Source of the DNA: Sthenelais limicola
Taxonomy: Eukaryota > Annelida > Polychaeta > Phyllodocida > Sigalionidae
Length of the DNA: 64,000 bases
Direction: 5' to 3'
Assembly: GCA_942159475.1 (NCBI GenBank)
Contig: OW804095.1
Location: forward strand, 150,340,808-150,404,807
Shown here: positions 11,135 to 23,550 of the stretch, in pieces
How the letters are laid out: every line of letters begins with the position of its first letter
Numbering within the stretch: the stretch's first letter is position 1
Position numbers and translations under genes: made by a program
The notes under the pieces: model-generated
Told to the model about the DNA's origin: nothing
Seen by the model: the letters and a program-made list of their open reading frames with translations, nothing else
Databases searched by the model: none

Positions 11135-11166
11135 CGTATCGCCCGGGTACGGCGCGCGGGAGAGTG
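11135..11166 (-). repeat. Right terminal inverted repeat of the 9.1-kb element
   Basis: Read on the minus strand it begins CACTCTCCCGCGC, then CCGTACCCGGGCGATACG. The 13 outermost bases are identical to the left end. Confidence 0.75.
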
Positions 11167-11256
11167 TAATGGGATTGTAATAGCATTTTGCGGTTTGGAG
11201 CGAGAGACCTTCCCTCGGATTGGAGGGTACACATAGCTACACATCTGAGCCTAGTG
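11167..11256 (+). mobile_element. Family B MITE, right half of the interrupted copy
   Basis: Carries the family B right half (taatgggattgtaatagcat, ttttgcggtttggagcgaga) and ends near gagcctagtg. Orientation and breakpoint complement the left half at 1942-2037. Confidence 0.75.
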
Positions 11257-12553
11257 TGATCCTTACGTTAAATTACTGGGTTTCTTTTAACGTGATATGA
11301 CCTGAAAATATTCCTAAAATGTGATGTCAATCGTGTATCATTCATCTTAAGTACATGGCTACAATTCAACTCTTCCTGCGAGAAAACTATTTCAATTGCT
11401 CCTCCTTGAACATGTGTTAGCTGAACAGTCGTAGCCGTTCCCCTTACTAGCGTTCAACAATTTTATCTACATTATTCTGTCAATAATATAAAAAATGAAA
11501 AAAAAATGGACAAAAAAAATAATATGAAACAAGGGTCTGGTTCGAAGGCCCCTTTTTGAAAAAATGGATTTAATAACAGCAAGCCATATACAACATTCAA
11601 TAATACTTTAATACACAATATTCATATATGTATCCATAGATTCTCCCCTGTAGAATCTATGATGTATCCAACAAAGCGTACATGTACCTCGATCCAATTG
11701 TCCCCAGGTAGGGTATAATTAATTACCCCTATACCCCCTTTAACCGACAGGTGTGAATACCCTAAAAAGACTATTGCATGCAATTTGGCAATATCTATGT
11801 AGAAAGATTATAATTCCCGTAGATAATTCACACTTTATATTTGACATGGCCACAAGTTGCTCCTCCCAGTGTGTTATTAGTCAGAAATAGGTAACGATTT
11901 TGTATCGCTTGCACTCACCCTGCTCCTGCGACACCTACACTTATCGCAAATGAGATGCGACAGTTTGCATCATTTTCGTCCATAAAGACATATGTACATG
12001 ATGGTGTGTCTGAGATATAACTTGTATATATATATGATAAATCATGTTTTATAATTTTATGTAATTTGGCGAACATAGTGAGCTTCATATTATGGGAGTT
12101 GACTCTAAAAAGTGGATACTTTTTAATAAACTCTCTCTAGATCCAGGAATTCCCTTCATAATAGATGTCTGGCCATTTTCGTGCGAGCAGAGTGTATCAC
12201 CTCGATCAATAACTTAACTGATAAATGTAGGCAACGCGACAAGACATCGACAGGGTCGACACACGTCATTGTTAAAAAATTATAAATGTATTAACCTGTA
12301 TTTGTAATAATAATAATAAATGCTTCTGTACGGCAGATGCATACTTTACATAAAGTTTTATATTTGTTTAACAATTGATGACAATAATTCATTTATCTCT
12401 CTTGTGACCTACCAATATTTATATCAGTGGATGACGGACAGTATCCAACGAGTTTAAAACAGATACTTGTTGGTATAATCTAACCACAAAGAGAGTATCA
12501 TCTATGGGTGGACCAGAGTTTCTATAGACGACAAATATCTTTGATGAGTATAT
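11257..12553. other. No gene seen
   Basis: AT-rich spacer with a short hairpin (catagattct/agaatctatg near 11636-11662) and an (AATA) run near 12307. Nothing else recognised. Confidence 0.5.
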
Positions 12554-12788
12554 GGGTCAGAATTTCGGAAAATGTACAATTCAACTTCGCCAATCTTCTC
12601 AAATAACCCAAATTTCAGACGACAATAAACTTCAAAATACAGTTCAACCTAACCAAACAGATTGCTAGAATCAATACAATGCAAAATATACTTGAATTTA
12701 CCTAGTATTGGCCAAATAGAAGCCTATTTTAGCATAATTTACTAAATGTGTACAGCTGCCAATTGTACATTTTCTGAGAATCTGACCC
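12554..12788 (-). mobile_element. Family A MITE (A2)
   Basis: Complete 235-bp copy between gagtatat and gtatatg. Interior as A2 (aaccaaacagattgctagaa). Confidence 0.9.
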
Positions 12789-13178
12789 GTATATGTCCAT
12801 GAAGAATGATTCTTATCAGAAAAGGATCAGACATATTATTAAGATGTTTCTCACATCTCTTGTACGAAAATAATTTCATAATGTCATAATTTCGACATAT
12901 GGTTTTATCCGAGACCTTTGTATTTTCCTCTGATGACCTGGAATCAATAACTGGAGGAGCTCCACTTAATACAGAACTTTATCATTTTTCATTAGCTATT
13001 AGTGCTAGCAACTTTAAACGAATTTAGCAATTTTAAATGAATTTAAATCTGGTTGGTGCTAGGGGGCTAAACCTCCTGGACATATTATTCAGCGTCAGTA
13101 GGCAGGTCGTTTTCTATAATATTATTCCTGATTCACTTTTCTTTGGGGAGAGCACCGCCACCCCCTCCCACCTGTGAA

Positions 13179-13589
13179 TATGTGATGCGTTTTAGGAAAA
13201 TGAGTCACAAGTCACAAAAAATGGATTTTGAGGTACCACTATATTTGAAAGGAGGAGATCATGCCGATTCCAATGGTGGTAAACATTAAGGACATTAAAT
13301 TTTAATAAGTATTTCTATATTTTAAGTTCGATATTTTTATTTCTGAAAAGAAAGTTTGCAATATTATTGGGTGGACCATTACTAGTAAAGTAGGAAAATG
13401 TACTACATATTATAATCTTATAAATGCATGGATATTTGGTATATTCATTTGGTACATATATTCATACGACCTGACTGACTAGATACCTCAAAGATGAAAA
13501 CATTCCAATAAAGAGATCTTGTGCATAAATGACTTTGAAAAACATCAATTTCGCGACTTGTGACTTATTTTCCTGAAACACATCACATA
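13179..13589. mobile_element. Family C MITE, copy 2
   Basis: Same ends and interior as copy 1 (ggaggagatcatgccgattc; aagtttgcaatattattggg). 411 bp. Confidence 0.85.
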
Positions 13590-13788
13590 TATACGGTATT
13601 CTTGTTAACTTCTAACCATACCTCCAGCAGTAGTTTCTGTACATGACCCTACCAATAGTACCATACCTTAGTTATTGCTAACAATGATTGCCTTATACCA
13701 ACCCAACAGCGGCCCGCCTAAATTACCCTGTCCCATGTCTGACACCATGTTTCCTCAAAATGACAGCCATTTTGCTGTGCCACCTCAC

Positions 13789-13967
13789 TCCCTGACCAGG
13801 GACGCCAGGTAAAGTGCAAGTATTCATCAACTTGGCAAAGGTCCATTGAGGTCCAGGGATTGGCTGCTTGGCGGGGGGTCCTTAGGAGAGCGTTCGCTAG
13901 CCTCTGGTAGGCTTTGATGTTAGTTATCTGAGGATCAGCAGGTGAGATGTTGATGAAGAGGACAGAC
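13789..13967 (-). CDS. Isolated candidate exon, about 59 codons
   Basis: Minus strand: acceptor ctcccctcacctcaag after an enormous pyrimidine tract, donor ggga|gtgagg. It reads SVLFINISPADPQITNIKAY then QRLANALLRTPRQAANPWTS and MDLCQVDEYLHFTWRP. Varied, protein-like composition. The family is unknown to me. The plus strand also stays open for part of the span (MSDTMFPQNDSHFAVPPHSL with a donor-like ccag|gtaaag at 13810), so strand is not certain. Confidence 0.38.
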
Positions 13968-13974
13968 CTTGAGG

Positions 13975-14600
13975 TGAGGGGAGAGAGTGACAGGGGGGGG
14001 GGAGGAGAAAGTGTGTGGTGGGGGGAGGGAAAGAAAGTGTGTGGTGGGGAGGGGAGGGAGAGAGAAAGGGGGAGAGGTAGAAGGTGAGAGAGAGAGAAAG
14101 TGTGGAGGGGTTGAGAGGGAGAGAATGGGGTGTGGGGGAGAGAGAACGGGGCCGTGAGTAGGGGAAGGAAAGAGGGAAAGAAGGAAAGGGGCTAAGGGGA
14201 AAGGGGGCGTGAGGGGGAGTGTGAGAGAAAGGCATCGCGAAGGGGCAGATTGGATAGGGATAGAGAGAAAGGGGGATGAGATAAGGAAGTGAGAGAAAGG
14301 GGGGAATGAGGAGGGGTGAGAGAAAGGGGGGTGGGGTAGGGGATGGAGAGGGAGAGGGAGAGAGAAAGGGGGGGGAATGAGGTGGGGTGAGAGAAAGGGG
14401 GGTGGGGTAGGGGATGGAGAGGGAGAGGGAGAGAGAAAGGGGGGGGGGAATGAGGTGGGGTGAGAGAAAGGGGAAGGGGGTTGAGGTAGGGGAAGGAGAG
14501 GGAGAGAGAGAAAGGGGAGAATGAGCTGGGGTGAGAGAAAGGGGAAAGTATGAGAAAGGGATTGAAAGAAAGGGAGACAAAGACGACGTGTGAAAGAGAA
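13975..14600. repeat. Long purine (GGGGAGAGA/GAAAG) tract
   Basis: About 620 bases, almost all G or A on the + strand, with local duplications (14330-14390 and 14395-14455 are near copies). On the minus strand it is an unusually long pyrimidine tract ending 10 bases before the acceptor of the candidate exon 13967-13789. The 228-residue Ser/Pro/Leu frame here is low complexity, not a gene. Confidence 0.93.
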
Positions 14601-14814
14601 AGAGATACACGTCGTACAGTCAGTGGAAGCTATAGATATCCCAGTAGTAATTGAGAGGCTGTGAAGTGGATTAGGAACGAGAAGTACTAAGGAGGATAAC
14701 GGTTGGATAAAGAGGGATGTGGGAACAGAAGGAGAGGGAAAGGAGAGGCAATTAACGGCAGTAGCACAATACAGAGGGAGTGGAGAAGCAGACCGGCCAT
14801 GGGCTGATCATTTA

Positions 14815-14935
14815 TAGACCCACCCACACCCTACCACACACACACCACCCCCCGCCCCACCCCCGCCCATGGGATGATCCACCCCCCCCCCCCCCACCCC
14901 CCAACACACCCCACCCCACCACACACCCGTCTCCA
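14815..14935. repeat. C/CA-rich low-complexity tract
   Basis: cccacccacaccc-like runs with a C17 homopolymer near 14881. No gene. Confidence 0.85.
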
Positions 14936-15020
14936 CCAACTCCTGGAAATTATAAACATATTTCTAATTGGTATGTTCAGCTTGATCCTAGTTTGTTTTA
15001 TATGTAGGTTAAATTTAGCG

Positions 15021-15236
15021 ACAGTCTAGGTCCAAACCCTCAGATAAGATAAGAATTGTATGTCAGTGATTAGACGCCTACTCCGCCAATCGGTTTCCTG
15101 ACCTAGGACTCGGCGTTTAATTAGGAATATAATGAAATTTTGCGGTATTAATGGAATTATAATGGCACTTTGCGGTTTGAAGCGAGAGGCTTTCCCTCCG
15201 TTTGAAGGGGCTCTCTCAACTTTGGGCCTAGACTGT
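15021..15236 (+). mobile_element. Family B MITE, complete reference copy
   Basis: Perfect ends ACAGTCTAGG and CCTAGACTGT, 216 bp. The interior has agataagataagaattgtat, two related ttttgcgg segments and ctttccctccgtttgaagg. Confidence 0.88.
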
Positions 15237-17310
15237 GAATTTCATCTTTATATGAACAAATACAAGCAGGTGTATTGGACGATGATCTGTGAATGCGACT
15301 GAACGATTGAAGTAAGCGCATGGCAAATATAATTATTAATATATCTGTCGAGAATCGATTCTTGATAAATAAATACCTTCTTTATAATGATTAATGTTCT
15401 GTTAAATAGTTCTGAAGCTTTGATCTGTCACCGCTAGTTCCATCTTTTCGCACTAGGAGGAGTCTTAGCCTAGACCTATCAGCCATATGTTGTCCTATGA
15501 GACATGCATGGGGGCCGGGGGTGGGGGGCGGGTGGCGGGGGGGGGGGGGCGGTCAGTGCCTCAATCATAACGTGATAAATGTCCATATTCATATGTGGGT
15601 GGTAATTTTGAAGTGGTTTCATTTTCTAATTATCAACGTTGAAGTACAAATTGATGGATTTGGGCTTGTTGGCCCCGGAGCTTTCAGGTCCAAATGTCCA
15701 TACGAATACGCACTTGCATAGCAAATTGAAATAAATAAATAAATAAATAAATGAGGCCAAAGATATGTTATGTCAGGTTGTTTTCGATTACTTACATCAA
15801 TATATGGGTTTCAATGATTGCATGTCTCGATTGAAATAACGAAACATAATCGTTTAAGACTTTAATTCAAAGAGTACAAGGCGTCTTTATAAATGGTTTG
15901 GTTTTAAATGATGTCAATATAAGTGAAATATAGCATACCACGTCCGATTATCCGTCATTATTAATGTAATCAATTATTTGGCTAAAATGGAATAAATAAG
16001 ACTATTCTAAATTATTCAAATTCAAATTCAAAAATTCTTTTATTGCAATCGATGGTGTTGTTACAACTTGGTTGGTCAGGTGTGACTTTACAGCCAGGTC
16101 TTCCTGTGAATGCCGTCTTACTTGCATTTAGTCGTTACAATAATAGATGAGTTTGTTACATAGAGAAAACGAAAAAATAAAAATCTTAAGACTAACAGTG
16201 TTGGGTATGGTTATAAGATGAGAGCTACTATGTAGCAACGAATGGAAACAATGGACTAAAATGAGATAGTATGTGAAAAACTAGCTAGGAAATATTTCGA
16301 CCGATAAGATGAACATGTAGCAGATACTAGGCGCTATTAATATACAGTCAATCGATCAACTATTACAGATAGTATAGATATAGATATTTCAACCGAAAGA
16401 AAATTATGAACCTCTATTATTATTAGTATAGGCCTATTCACCAGCTTCACCTAAGTTCCCAGAAATGTACAAACTTAAAACAATTCAAAGTCAGGACAAA
16501 TTTCTATGTCGTGTAGCCTATCCAAGATATTCCCCGAGCTAAACATGATTTTGACATCTTTCTTGACATGTAGAAAATCAATATAATTCTATTGCGAACT
16601 CTTTCAGACGCCTTCAAACCAGTAACAATAGAGACTTTGGCTACTGCACCATCTGCCTAAACCTATCCATCACGTAAAGCCTATTTAGACTCAGTAGATC
16701 TGTATAGGGATATGTATAATTCCCCCTCTCATGTTTCCCTATGGACAAAACCTAGCAGCTAGCTTTTCACTCCCTCCACCAGATCTAGCTGACGTTTGTA
16801 ACAATGTAACTTAACGTGATCAGTCACTCTCCTCGTGTGTTCCATGCAATCCCATCCTCGGAGTGAAGTCCGTTCTAAAGATGGCCACTCGAGCTCACAA
16901 AGTGTGGCCTCAGGTCACTCGGTTAACTAACTCCAGGGACACCTTATTTGGTTAACTCCAGTTAACCCTGGTTGGTGACTTTATCATGAAACTGTGGTAC
17001 ATCTATATTTTATATTTTATTGTATTATCATTTTATTTTAATCCAGGTGTGCCATCGAGTCAAACCTAAGAAAATACCCAGACATTATATTTATCAGTTA
17101 TTTTAAAATAACTATTATTGACAAATATGTTTATAAATATACAATGAGCAGGATCAAATATTAAGAATGGAGTTACAAATTAGAATTCTAATCAATAGCT
17201 TTCTTAGTGAAGCATATTTTAATATCCCTATCTAGCTATTGAAATATTTGATAACTATTGTTAATATAGACATTTATACGTCGATATATTCCTTTCAGAT
17301 ATTAGAGGCA
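15237..17310. other. Spacer; homopolymer G and (AAAT)n
   Basis: G-rich run near 15505-15551, (AAAT)n at 15730-15752, and the retroelement-like tail at 16015. No gene seen. Confidence 0.5.
16015..16100 (-). mobile_element. Retroelement-like 3' tail, minus orientation
   Basis: Read on the minus strand: gattgcaataaaagaatttt followed by tgaatttgaatttgaat, i.e. an AATAAA signal then a short tandem tail, as in many LINE/SINE 3' ends. Extent of the body is unknown. Confidence 0.45.
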
Positions 17311-17524
17311 GGCGTCAGAAAATGCACGATTGGTAGCAGTTCTACACATTTCCGTAAACTTTGCTAAATTAGCCTAAACAAATAAATACTATACATCTGA
17401 ATACATTTGATATTGCGTTGATTAAAAAAAATCTGTTCAGTTAGGTTGAACTCATTTCCGTCTTAAATTCTGGTTATTTGAAAGGATTTGTGAAAGCGAA
17501 TTGTACATTTTCCGACACCCTAAC
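17311..17524 (+). mobile_element. Family A MITE, degraded (A2-like)
   Basis: Ends decayed, but gtcagaaaatgcacgattgg and gaattgtacattttccgaca remain at the two ends, with cagttaggttgaactc inside. Confidence 0.75.
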
Positions 17525-17826
17525 CAATTTAATAATAGAGCTGCCACTTTCAAATTTAAATTTAAATCTCAACTTGAATCTAGCGCACATTGCCAGTGAC
17601 AGTAACCCGTTATACCATGTATACATCGGACCTCATCCCTCAGACAACCAAGAACCATGGTTTAACATGTCAATCACATGACTGAACCTTAACATGTTAA
17701 CATAGCACTGTCCAGAGTAAACCCTTTGTGGCAAAAACTTGGGGGATATAGATTGATAGGATATGTTGTCCTATCAATCGGTTCCATTACTGAATGTGTT
17801 TGTGGTGGCGTTGGCCAGGCGTGTTT

Positions 17827-18061
17827 GGGTCAGAATTTCCGAAAATGTATAATTCGCCTTCACCAATCTTTTCAAATGACCCAAATTGAAGACAAAAATC
17901 TGGTTCAAAATACAGTTCAACACAACCAAACAGATTCATTGAATGAATACAATACAGAATATACTCAGATATACCTAGAATTCATCACTTTTCACTCTAA
18001 TTTAGCAGAATTTGATAGATGTGTAGAAGTGTAGATTGTGCATTTTCTGAAAATCTGACCC
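17827..18061 (-). mobile_element. Family A MITE (A2-like)
   Basis: Complete copy, gggtcagaatttccgaaaat to ttctgaaaatctgaccc. Confidence 0.87.
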
Positions 18062-19107
18062 GTTTACGTGCATGCCCCAATGGCACAGCAGCATGTATCA
18101 ATGTAGTTATCTACAATGCAATGATCGGGGCTAACGATGATGGAGTGGAGTGACTTTGAAGTGTAGAACATGGTTTAAACATATCAATTATTGTTGTCGT
18201 TTAACCAGGGTGCAACGTTAGATGGATTAATTTGTTTGGTACTGGTAGGTTGGGAATGGTTTCATAATTTCGACCAGGTGGAATTGCACTTATCAATGGA
18301 AAACAAAAATATGAATAATGGTTCAGACTGAATTTCAAATATCCGTCCTTATGTTTAAGATTCGGTTTATGAATCGGATCGATAGAGTGGTCTATCTATG
18401 AATTATATTTGTTTTATCTTGAAGACAAGAATATTTTATAACAAAATACTAGGAAGGATGATATGCTCCGGAAGACCTCTCAAAGGGGCAAGATCAATGT
18501 GTCTATTACCCAAAGGCAAGAGGATACAAAAAATAAGCTAAAATAAAGAAGAAATGATGACGAAATCGTGGAGGCGTATATCACTAGTGAGATACACTTT
18601 ATTGCCTAGATCTATGTATGGCAAAGGATAGATATAACCCGACAAATACTATTAGAGTATTTGATTTCCATTTAAGAAAAATAACCCCAACAATTTCACC
18701 ATTACAAAATCAAGTAATGCAATTGAAGACCATTACATTCTTAAATAAAATGTCTTTTCAAATGGCCTGAAATTTCCAGTGGCAATGATGATTAACCACT
18801 AGTATTTACGAGGACTCTAATTGTGAATAACGACCTGATTGCTTCCTTAATTAGTAGAATTTATATAAGATAAATGACTTACCTCCAGAGGTAATTAAAG
18901 CGTATAATTTGGCATTGGAACCACTACAGCAGCTGTCGTAAAGTTAACGTTTTGTCCTGAACGTAACAAACCCTGGACTAGTGACTTGGATCTTCACACT
19001 TTGCCTCCAGATCCAAAATCCACAAATTAGCAACCGCGACTATGTGCCAAACCCCCTTCTTTGATCCCTTTGGTCAACCCTAAATAAGGCCCCCATCGTC
19101 CGTTCAT

Positions 19108-19341
19108 GGGTCAGATTTTAAGAAAATGTACAATTGGCAGCTGTACACATTTAGTAAATTCTGCTAAATTAGGCTGAAAAATGGTCAATGCCAGGTAAAT
19201 TTGAGTGCATTTGGCATTGCATTGATTCTAGCAATCCGTTCGGTTAGGCTGAACTATATTTTGAACTTTATTTTCGTCTAAAATTGGACTTATTTGAGAA
19301 GATTGGCGAAGTTGAATTGTACATTTTTTAAAATCTTTCCC
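19108..19341 (+). mobile_element. Family A MITE (A2)
   Basis: Left end intact (gggtcagattttaagaaaat), right end decayed (aaaatctttccc). The interior has cggttaggctgaac-like A2 sequence. Confidence 0.85.
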
Positions 19342-19858
19342 TCAAGCGCTAAGAACAATACTCTAACCTTCCTAACACCTTCTGCAGTGGGAGTAAATGG
19401 CACAAGCCCCCTCCACAGTATCGCAACGAATATGTTGACATTTCTTCTTAACGAACTGGTGTTAAGCCACAATACGACTTGCATTAAGAGCTTAAAGGTG
19501 ATCCTGGAGCTCCTTATGCCCAAGGGAAATATTTGGTGCTAACTTTGTAGCTTTCAGAGTCAAGTTGCACTGGTTTGTTCTGTGAAACATGGAAATGCGC
19601 TTAGCCCAGTTTTCAGAGGGAGTATATTGGAAGGACAGGCTGGATCTTGTGGTAAGATCCAGGCTGTTTATTGGGATAAATTGATACTTGCCTTGTTCTG
19701 GGCGTCTGGGAATCTGGGGGAATTAGATTAGCAGACAGGGCGTGGGACAAGTCTGGCATGTGATTGGCGGCAATGGTAAACTTTGGGTGGGTTGATTGAG
19801 GAACCTCCTGGTCCTTGTTTACTGGTGGGTGGAGGGAGGGTATTGCACTTTCTCAGTC

Positions 19859-20077
19859 AGGGCCTCAGAAATGTACAATTCACCTTCACCAATCCACCCA
19901 AATAACCCAAATATAAGAGAAAAATGAGGTTCAAAATACAGTTCAATATAACCAAACAGATATGTTGAATCAATGCAATACCAAATATACTCAGATATTT
20001 CAAGTATTTATCAATTTCTTGGCAGGATTTACTAAATGTGTAGAGCTGAAGATTGTCCATTTGCTAACGTTCTGACT
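19859..20077 (-). mobile_element. Family A MITE, degraded
   Basis: Interior aligns well (aaataacccaaatataagag, aaccaaacagatatgttgaa) and both terminal repeats are damaged. Confidence 0.78.
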
Positions 20078-20243
20078 CTTCTCCAAACCTGGGTGAAGCA
20101 GAATAGGAGACAGGAGAGGCACATGAAACAATCAAGTCAACAAACACTTGTAGATTACTATTGAGATTTATTGGATGCGGGGGTGGGCGAGATTCCTCAG
20201 CTGGTGCTTGTATACACATGGAAGAGATACAGAATGCAACATT

Positions 20244-20280
20244 TAAATTCCAAAGGTTTTACTAAAACCTTTGGAATTTA
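20244..20280. repeat. Perfect 18-bp hairpin with a one-base centre
   Basis: taaattccaaaggtttta, one C, then its exact reverse complement. Lies 7 bases left of the larger hairpin. Confidence 0.93.
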
Positions 20281-20287
20281 ACTGTTT

Positions 20288-20358
20288 AATTAACAAATAC
20301 GACCGATTCCAGGCACTAAAAGACTTTTAGTGCCTGGAATCGGTCGTATTTGTTAATT
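20288..20358. repeat. Perfect 35-bp hairpin with a one-base centre
   Basis: Left arm 20288-20322 (aattaacaaatacgaccgat... to ...gcactaaaag), one A at 20323, right arm 20324-20358, an exact reverse complement. No mismatch in 35 bp. Confidence 0.96.
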
Positions 20359-20359
20359 G

Positions 20360-22328
20360 TAGCAAACTTAATTTAAGTCTATATTTATATGAATACCCAT
20401 GTAAGATGATCAATAAATAAAGTCCTGGGAGGGTTCCATGAAAGGCGTCACCCTGACGTTTTTTTAAAAATTTGTCTTGATCAAATTAAAATGCATGAAA
20501 AAAGGTTTTTAAAATTCTAAAAATGTTAGAAATGATCATACTGATCCAGTACAAGGATTCAGCATAAATCCAATAACTCTTAGTCTATATAAATCCCCAT
20601 AAACGTGTGTATGTCCTGTCCTCTTCTACTCTCACCTCGAACGAGTTATTATCAACCGAAATTTGAAGATTTAAGATTTTTTTTATTCTGGAAAACCTTA
20701 CATCGTCGATGCTATTCTCAGTAAATCTTGTTGGAAATTGGTTGTTATAATTCACATGCATTATGTTATAGACCAGGTATAATTATCAATATAATTATAA
20801 AGATGAGAAAATATTGTCTATATCGTTTTATATTTGTTTTTATCATAAAAAAATGCATGAATTGTGAATGTGTGAAAAGGTCCTGGGTAGATCTTTTAAT
20901 TAATAAGCAAAATTGATCTATCTTATAATATTTTATATGCAGAGAAATGTATTTTCTCATGATTAAGTACGTAGTAAGAATGGATATCTTGGAAACAAAT
21001 GTATTTAACGGTATAAAGGCTTTTCCGAATAATATAAGCATCTTCTGGGAATAGTGCTATTTTACCATATAATTATAATGTTTGGTAGGTACTTTCTTCC
21101 AGTGGGGAAGGGGGGGGGGAGGGCGGACGTCCACCAATCTGATTAAGTTTTGATCGTGTTATTTCTTTTAATTTTGAAAACTTATGGGGGTGGGGTCGGC
21201 GGGTCGGGAAGATGGATGAATCAGTCGTCCAGTTTCTATCAGTTATTTTTCGAATTATTAAAAGAAAGACATATCAGAGAATGAGGTACGAAACCAATTG
21301 GTGAACCAACCCCATGAGTAAGGTCTTGTCTCAGACTCTAAACATCTATTTGCCCAAGAAGTAATTAGACCCTTCCCTAGAAAAGGTATTCTTGGAGTGT
21401 TTGTTCACAGGTTGTTACCACCCAGATAATACCTGCCTCAAAGTGGCTACTTCCAGACAATACCCACAATCAGATGAAAGACGAAAGAGCGAAGAGTGTT
21501 TGCGGAACAGCTCGGAACAAGCCTCCACAGATCTTTGCCTTAAGACAATCGCTACTTTTATAACTCATTGTTTTAGCTGCAACAACATTTTCACTGCTTT
21601 TCCTTTCCTGTATAGTGATGCTGTTTCTTCGCCGCCCGGATTTTCCCACTTCTGAGGATTTGAAACGCAAAAAGGTGCGCGAGGAAATAAGAGATTTGTC
21701 CCAATGAAAATAATCTTAGCGAGCTCGTGCGAAGCCTTGCATTTCCAGGCGTTTTGTATTGAGAGCAAATTGCTTCTGTTTGAGGGAAAGTTTTTTTGAG
21801 GGGAAGGATACGTACAGGCTTTGGTCATTAGTCGAGTATGCATACATTCATTAGATGTATTGTAATCTGTCTTATGAAGGACTTTCCGTCACGAGAAGAA
21901 AGGAAATCATGAAATCTACACAGGTCTTCAATCTCCCAGGACCTTTCAATTCCATTCAAATATTCCTTATTCGTCACTGAAAGAGGTATAGGGAATAGAT
22001 CTGCATTACAAGTTTTCCAGTTATATTTAGGGCAATCTTCAATGACCTTTCAATTCTTGGTGTGAAAATAAATTACAAATATAAATGTCAATTTTGACAT
22101 ATATATACATTTCAGACATAAATTTGAATGGTCTTTTGTATGAAGGGGTGGGGCGACGGTATTTAAAAAGTATATGACATTTGTATTATATGTAAGACAT
22201 TGTGTCACCCTGTTGTTAACTAGCATATTATGCTATTGTAAATATGCTTGAGGGCTTTGAACGTTTGAACATCCATCGGCAAGGAAAAAAACAACCTCGC
22301 TCAATCTTCAGAGTACAACGGACATTTT
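20360..22328. other. No gene seen
   Basis: AT-rich spacer with scattered short frames on both strands that overlap one another and lack domains or paired splice sites. G-run near 21110. Confidence 0.45.
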
Positions 22329-22376
22329 TCATGTTGACAATGTGTCAAAATATTGATTTAAAATGGCTGAAGTTGA

Positions 22377-22614
22377 GACAAGATGGCGCCCAATTGTAAC
22401 CATATACAATTGTAGTAAGCTTCCTTCAGCGATGACTTCTGGTAGGTATAATTGATTCATGTCAGTGCACAAGGCTTGATGTGGAGGGAGAATGATCGAT
22501 CTTTCCATCGCATGTTTAGAGGCTTTTAGGTTAGATACAAGTATGGAAGCCTCCCCCACGAGTTCATGTTCATTGACCAACGGAGGAGGAGGAGGTGGAA
22601 GTGGTAGACCATAA
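22377..22614 (-). CDS. Open frame with poly-Pro then a charged segment; doubtful
   Basis: Minus strand stays open for over 80 codons: GLPLPPPPPPLVNEHELVGE, ASILVSNLKASKHAMERSII, LPPHQALCTDMNQLYLPEVI. Composition is moderately protein-like. There is no convincing donor (candidates near ctacaattg are weak) and the poly-Pro comes from a (GGA)n run. Unknown family. Confidence 0.18.
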
Positions 22615-23550
22615 CTTTTTACCAGCCAGTTACTGATATTTATAAATAAGTTCCTTTTAGTGTATCTTTAGATATATCTGTACAAATGTTGGGAGATTGT
22701 TTCCTTTATTATTTCATTTACTATTGGCCTGTTCAAATCAATAATTGTGGAGAAATGTGGAGACTTTTTTTTTAAATATTTGGTGTTATATTGGAAATTG
22801 ACCACGGGAACAAAATCAATTATAATTGATATTTACGAAATATTTATCTACATGAATAGATTAAAAGGAAAAATTCATTGTATTACTTATCTGTGTCGAG
22901 ATTGACTAAATTACTCATTCTCAATCAAGTGAACGTATGCCCATATTTTTAAAAATAAATTCCTCGAAATTTCCCATGGTTAGGGTAATTGTATCCACCC
23001 CCGAATCCACCCCCTAAGGTTGCTGACACGCTAATTAGGCTAAAATGATACAGGCTAATGAATCCCCGATATCTGGTATTAGCAACCTCAGCATGCAGCG
23101 ACATTAATGAATAATTAATACCAATCATCTTTTGTAAAGGGGTGTTACGCTGGTATGGCCAGGTTTTCACACCTCTGCCTGAAAATTGCTTCCCCTTTTT
23201 GCCGAGCTTTTTGTGTTTGGTGCTAATGGCTGTTCTCCATGGAAATATTGTGCTAAATGATTGATAATGTTTCAGTTAGGCAACTAATGCACCCAGAGGG
23301 AAATGGCAAAACGTATTCAAACCAAATTAACATAGATTTCATTATGATACCATGAGATAAACGGTGCAGTATTTTCACTCCATTTAGATCCCATTCAAAC
23401 GGGGAACCATGGAATATTTGGGGGTAAATGTAGACTTAAATTATTACTTCATCGTATAGCTTTGGGTAATCATTACTGAAATATAAAGCATTTTAGCAAC
23501 AATGTTTACCCAATTATAGAGTTATTTCTGTGTTTTTTAGTCCGATTTCT

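Larger units (their letters stand above)
2038..11166. mobile_element. Putative 9.13-kb DNA transposon with 32-bp inverted ends, inserted in a family B MITE
   Basis: The left end begins CACTCTCCCGCGC and the right end is its inverted copy; about 28 of the first 32 bases match. Both ends continue with CGTATC/GATACG-rich subterminal sequence. TA sits directly outside each end (2036-2037, 11167-11168). Family B sequence stops at the left TA and resumes at the right TA in the same orientation. The joined empty site would read ggcgact-TA-atggg, matching ggcatcc-TA-atggg in the intact copy at 57281. No long transposase frame is visible. The contents are a minisatellite, a satellite, a family C element and minus-strand exon-like segments. 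A TA target with CACT ends could suggest a mariner-like, ISL2EU-like or CACTA/Chapaev-type relative; none is shown. Confidence 0.72.

Noticed and set aside
2038..11166. Polinton/Maverick or Helitron identity for the 9.1-kb element
   Set aside because: Polintons have 6-bp duplications and several large genes; Helitrons lack inverted ends and duplications. Neither fits the TA flanks and short inverted ends.
13924..14610. 228-codon Ser/Pro/Leu frame on the minus strand
   Set aside because: Product of the purine/pyrimidine tract, which lacks stop codons in that direction.
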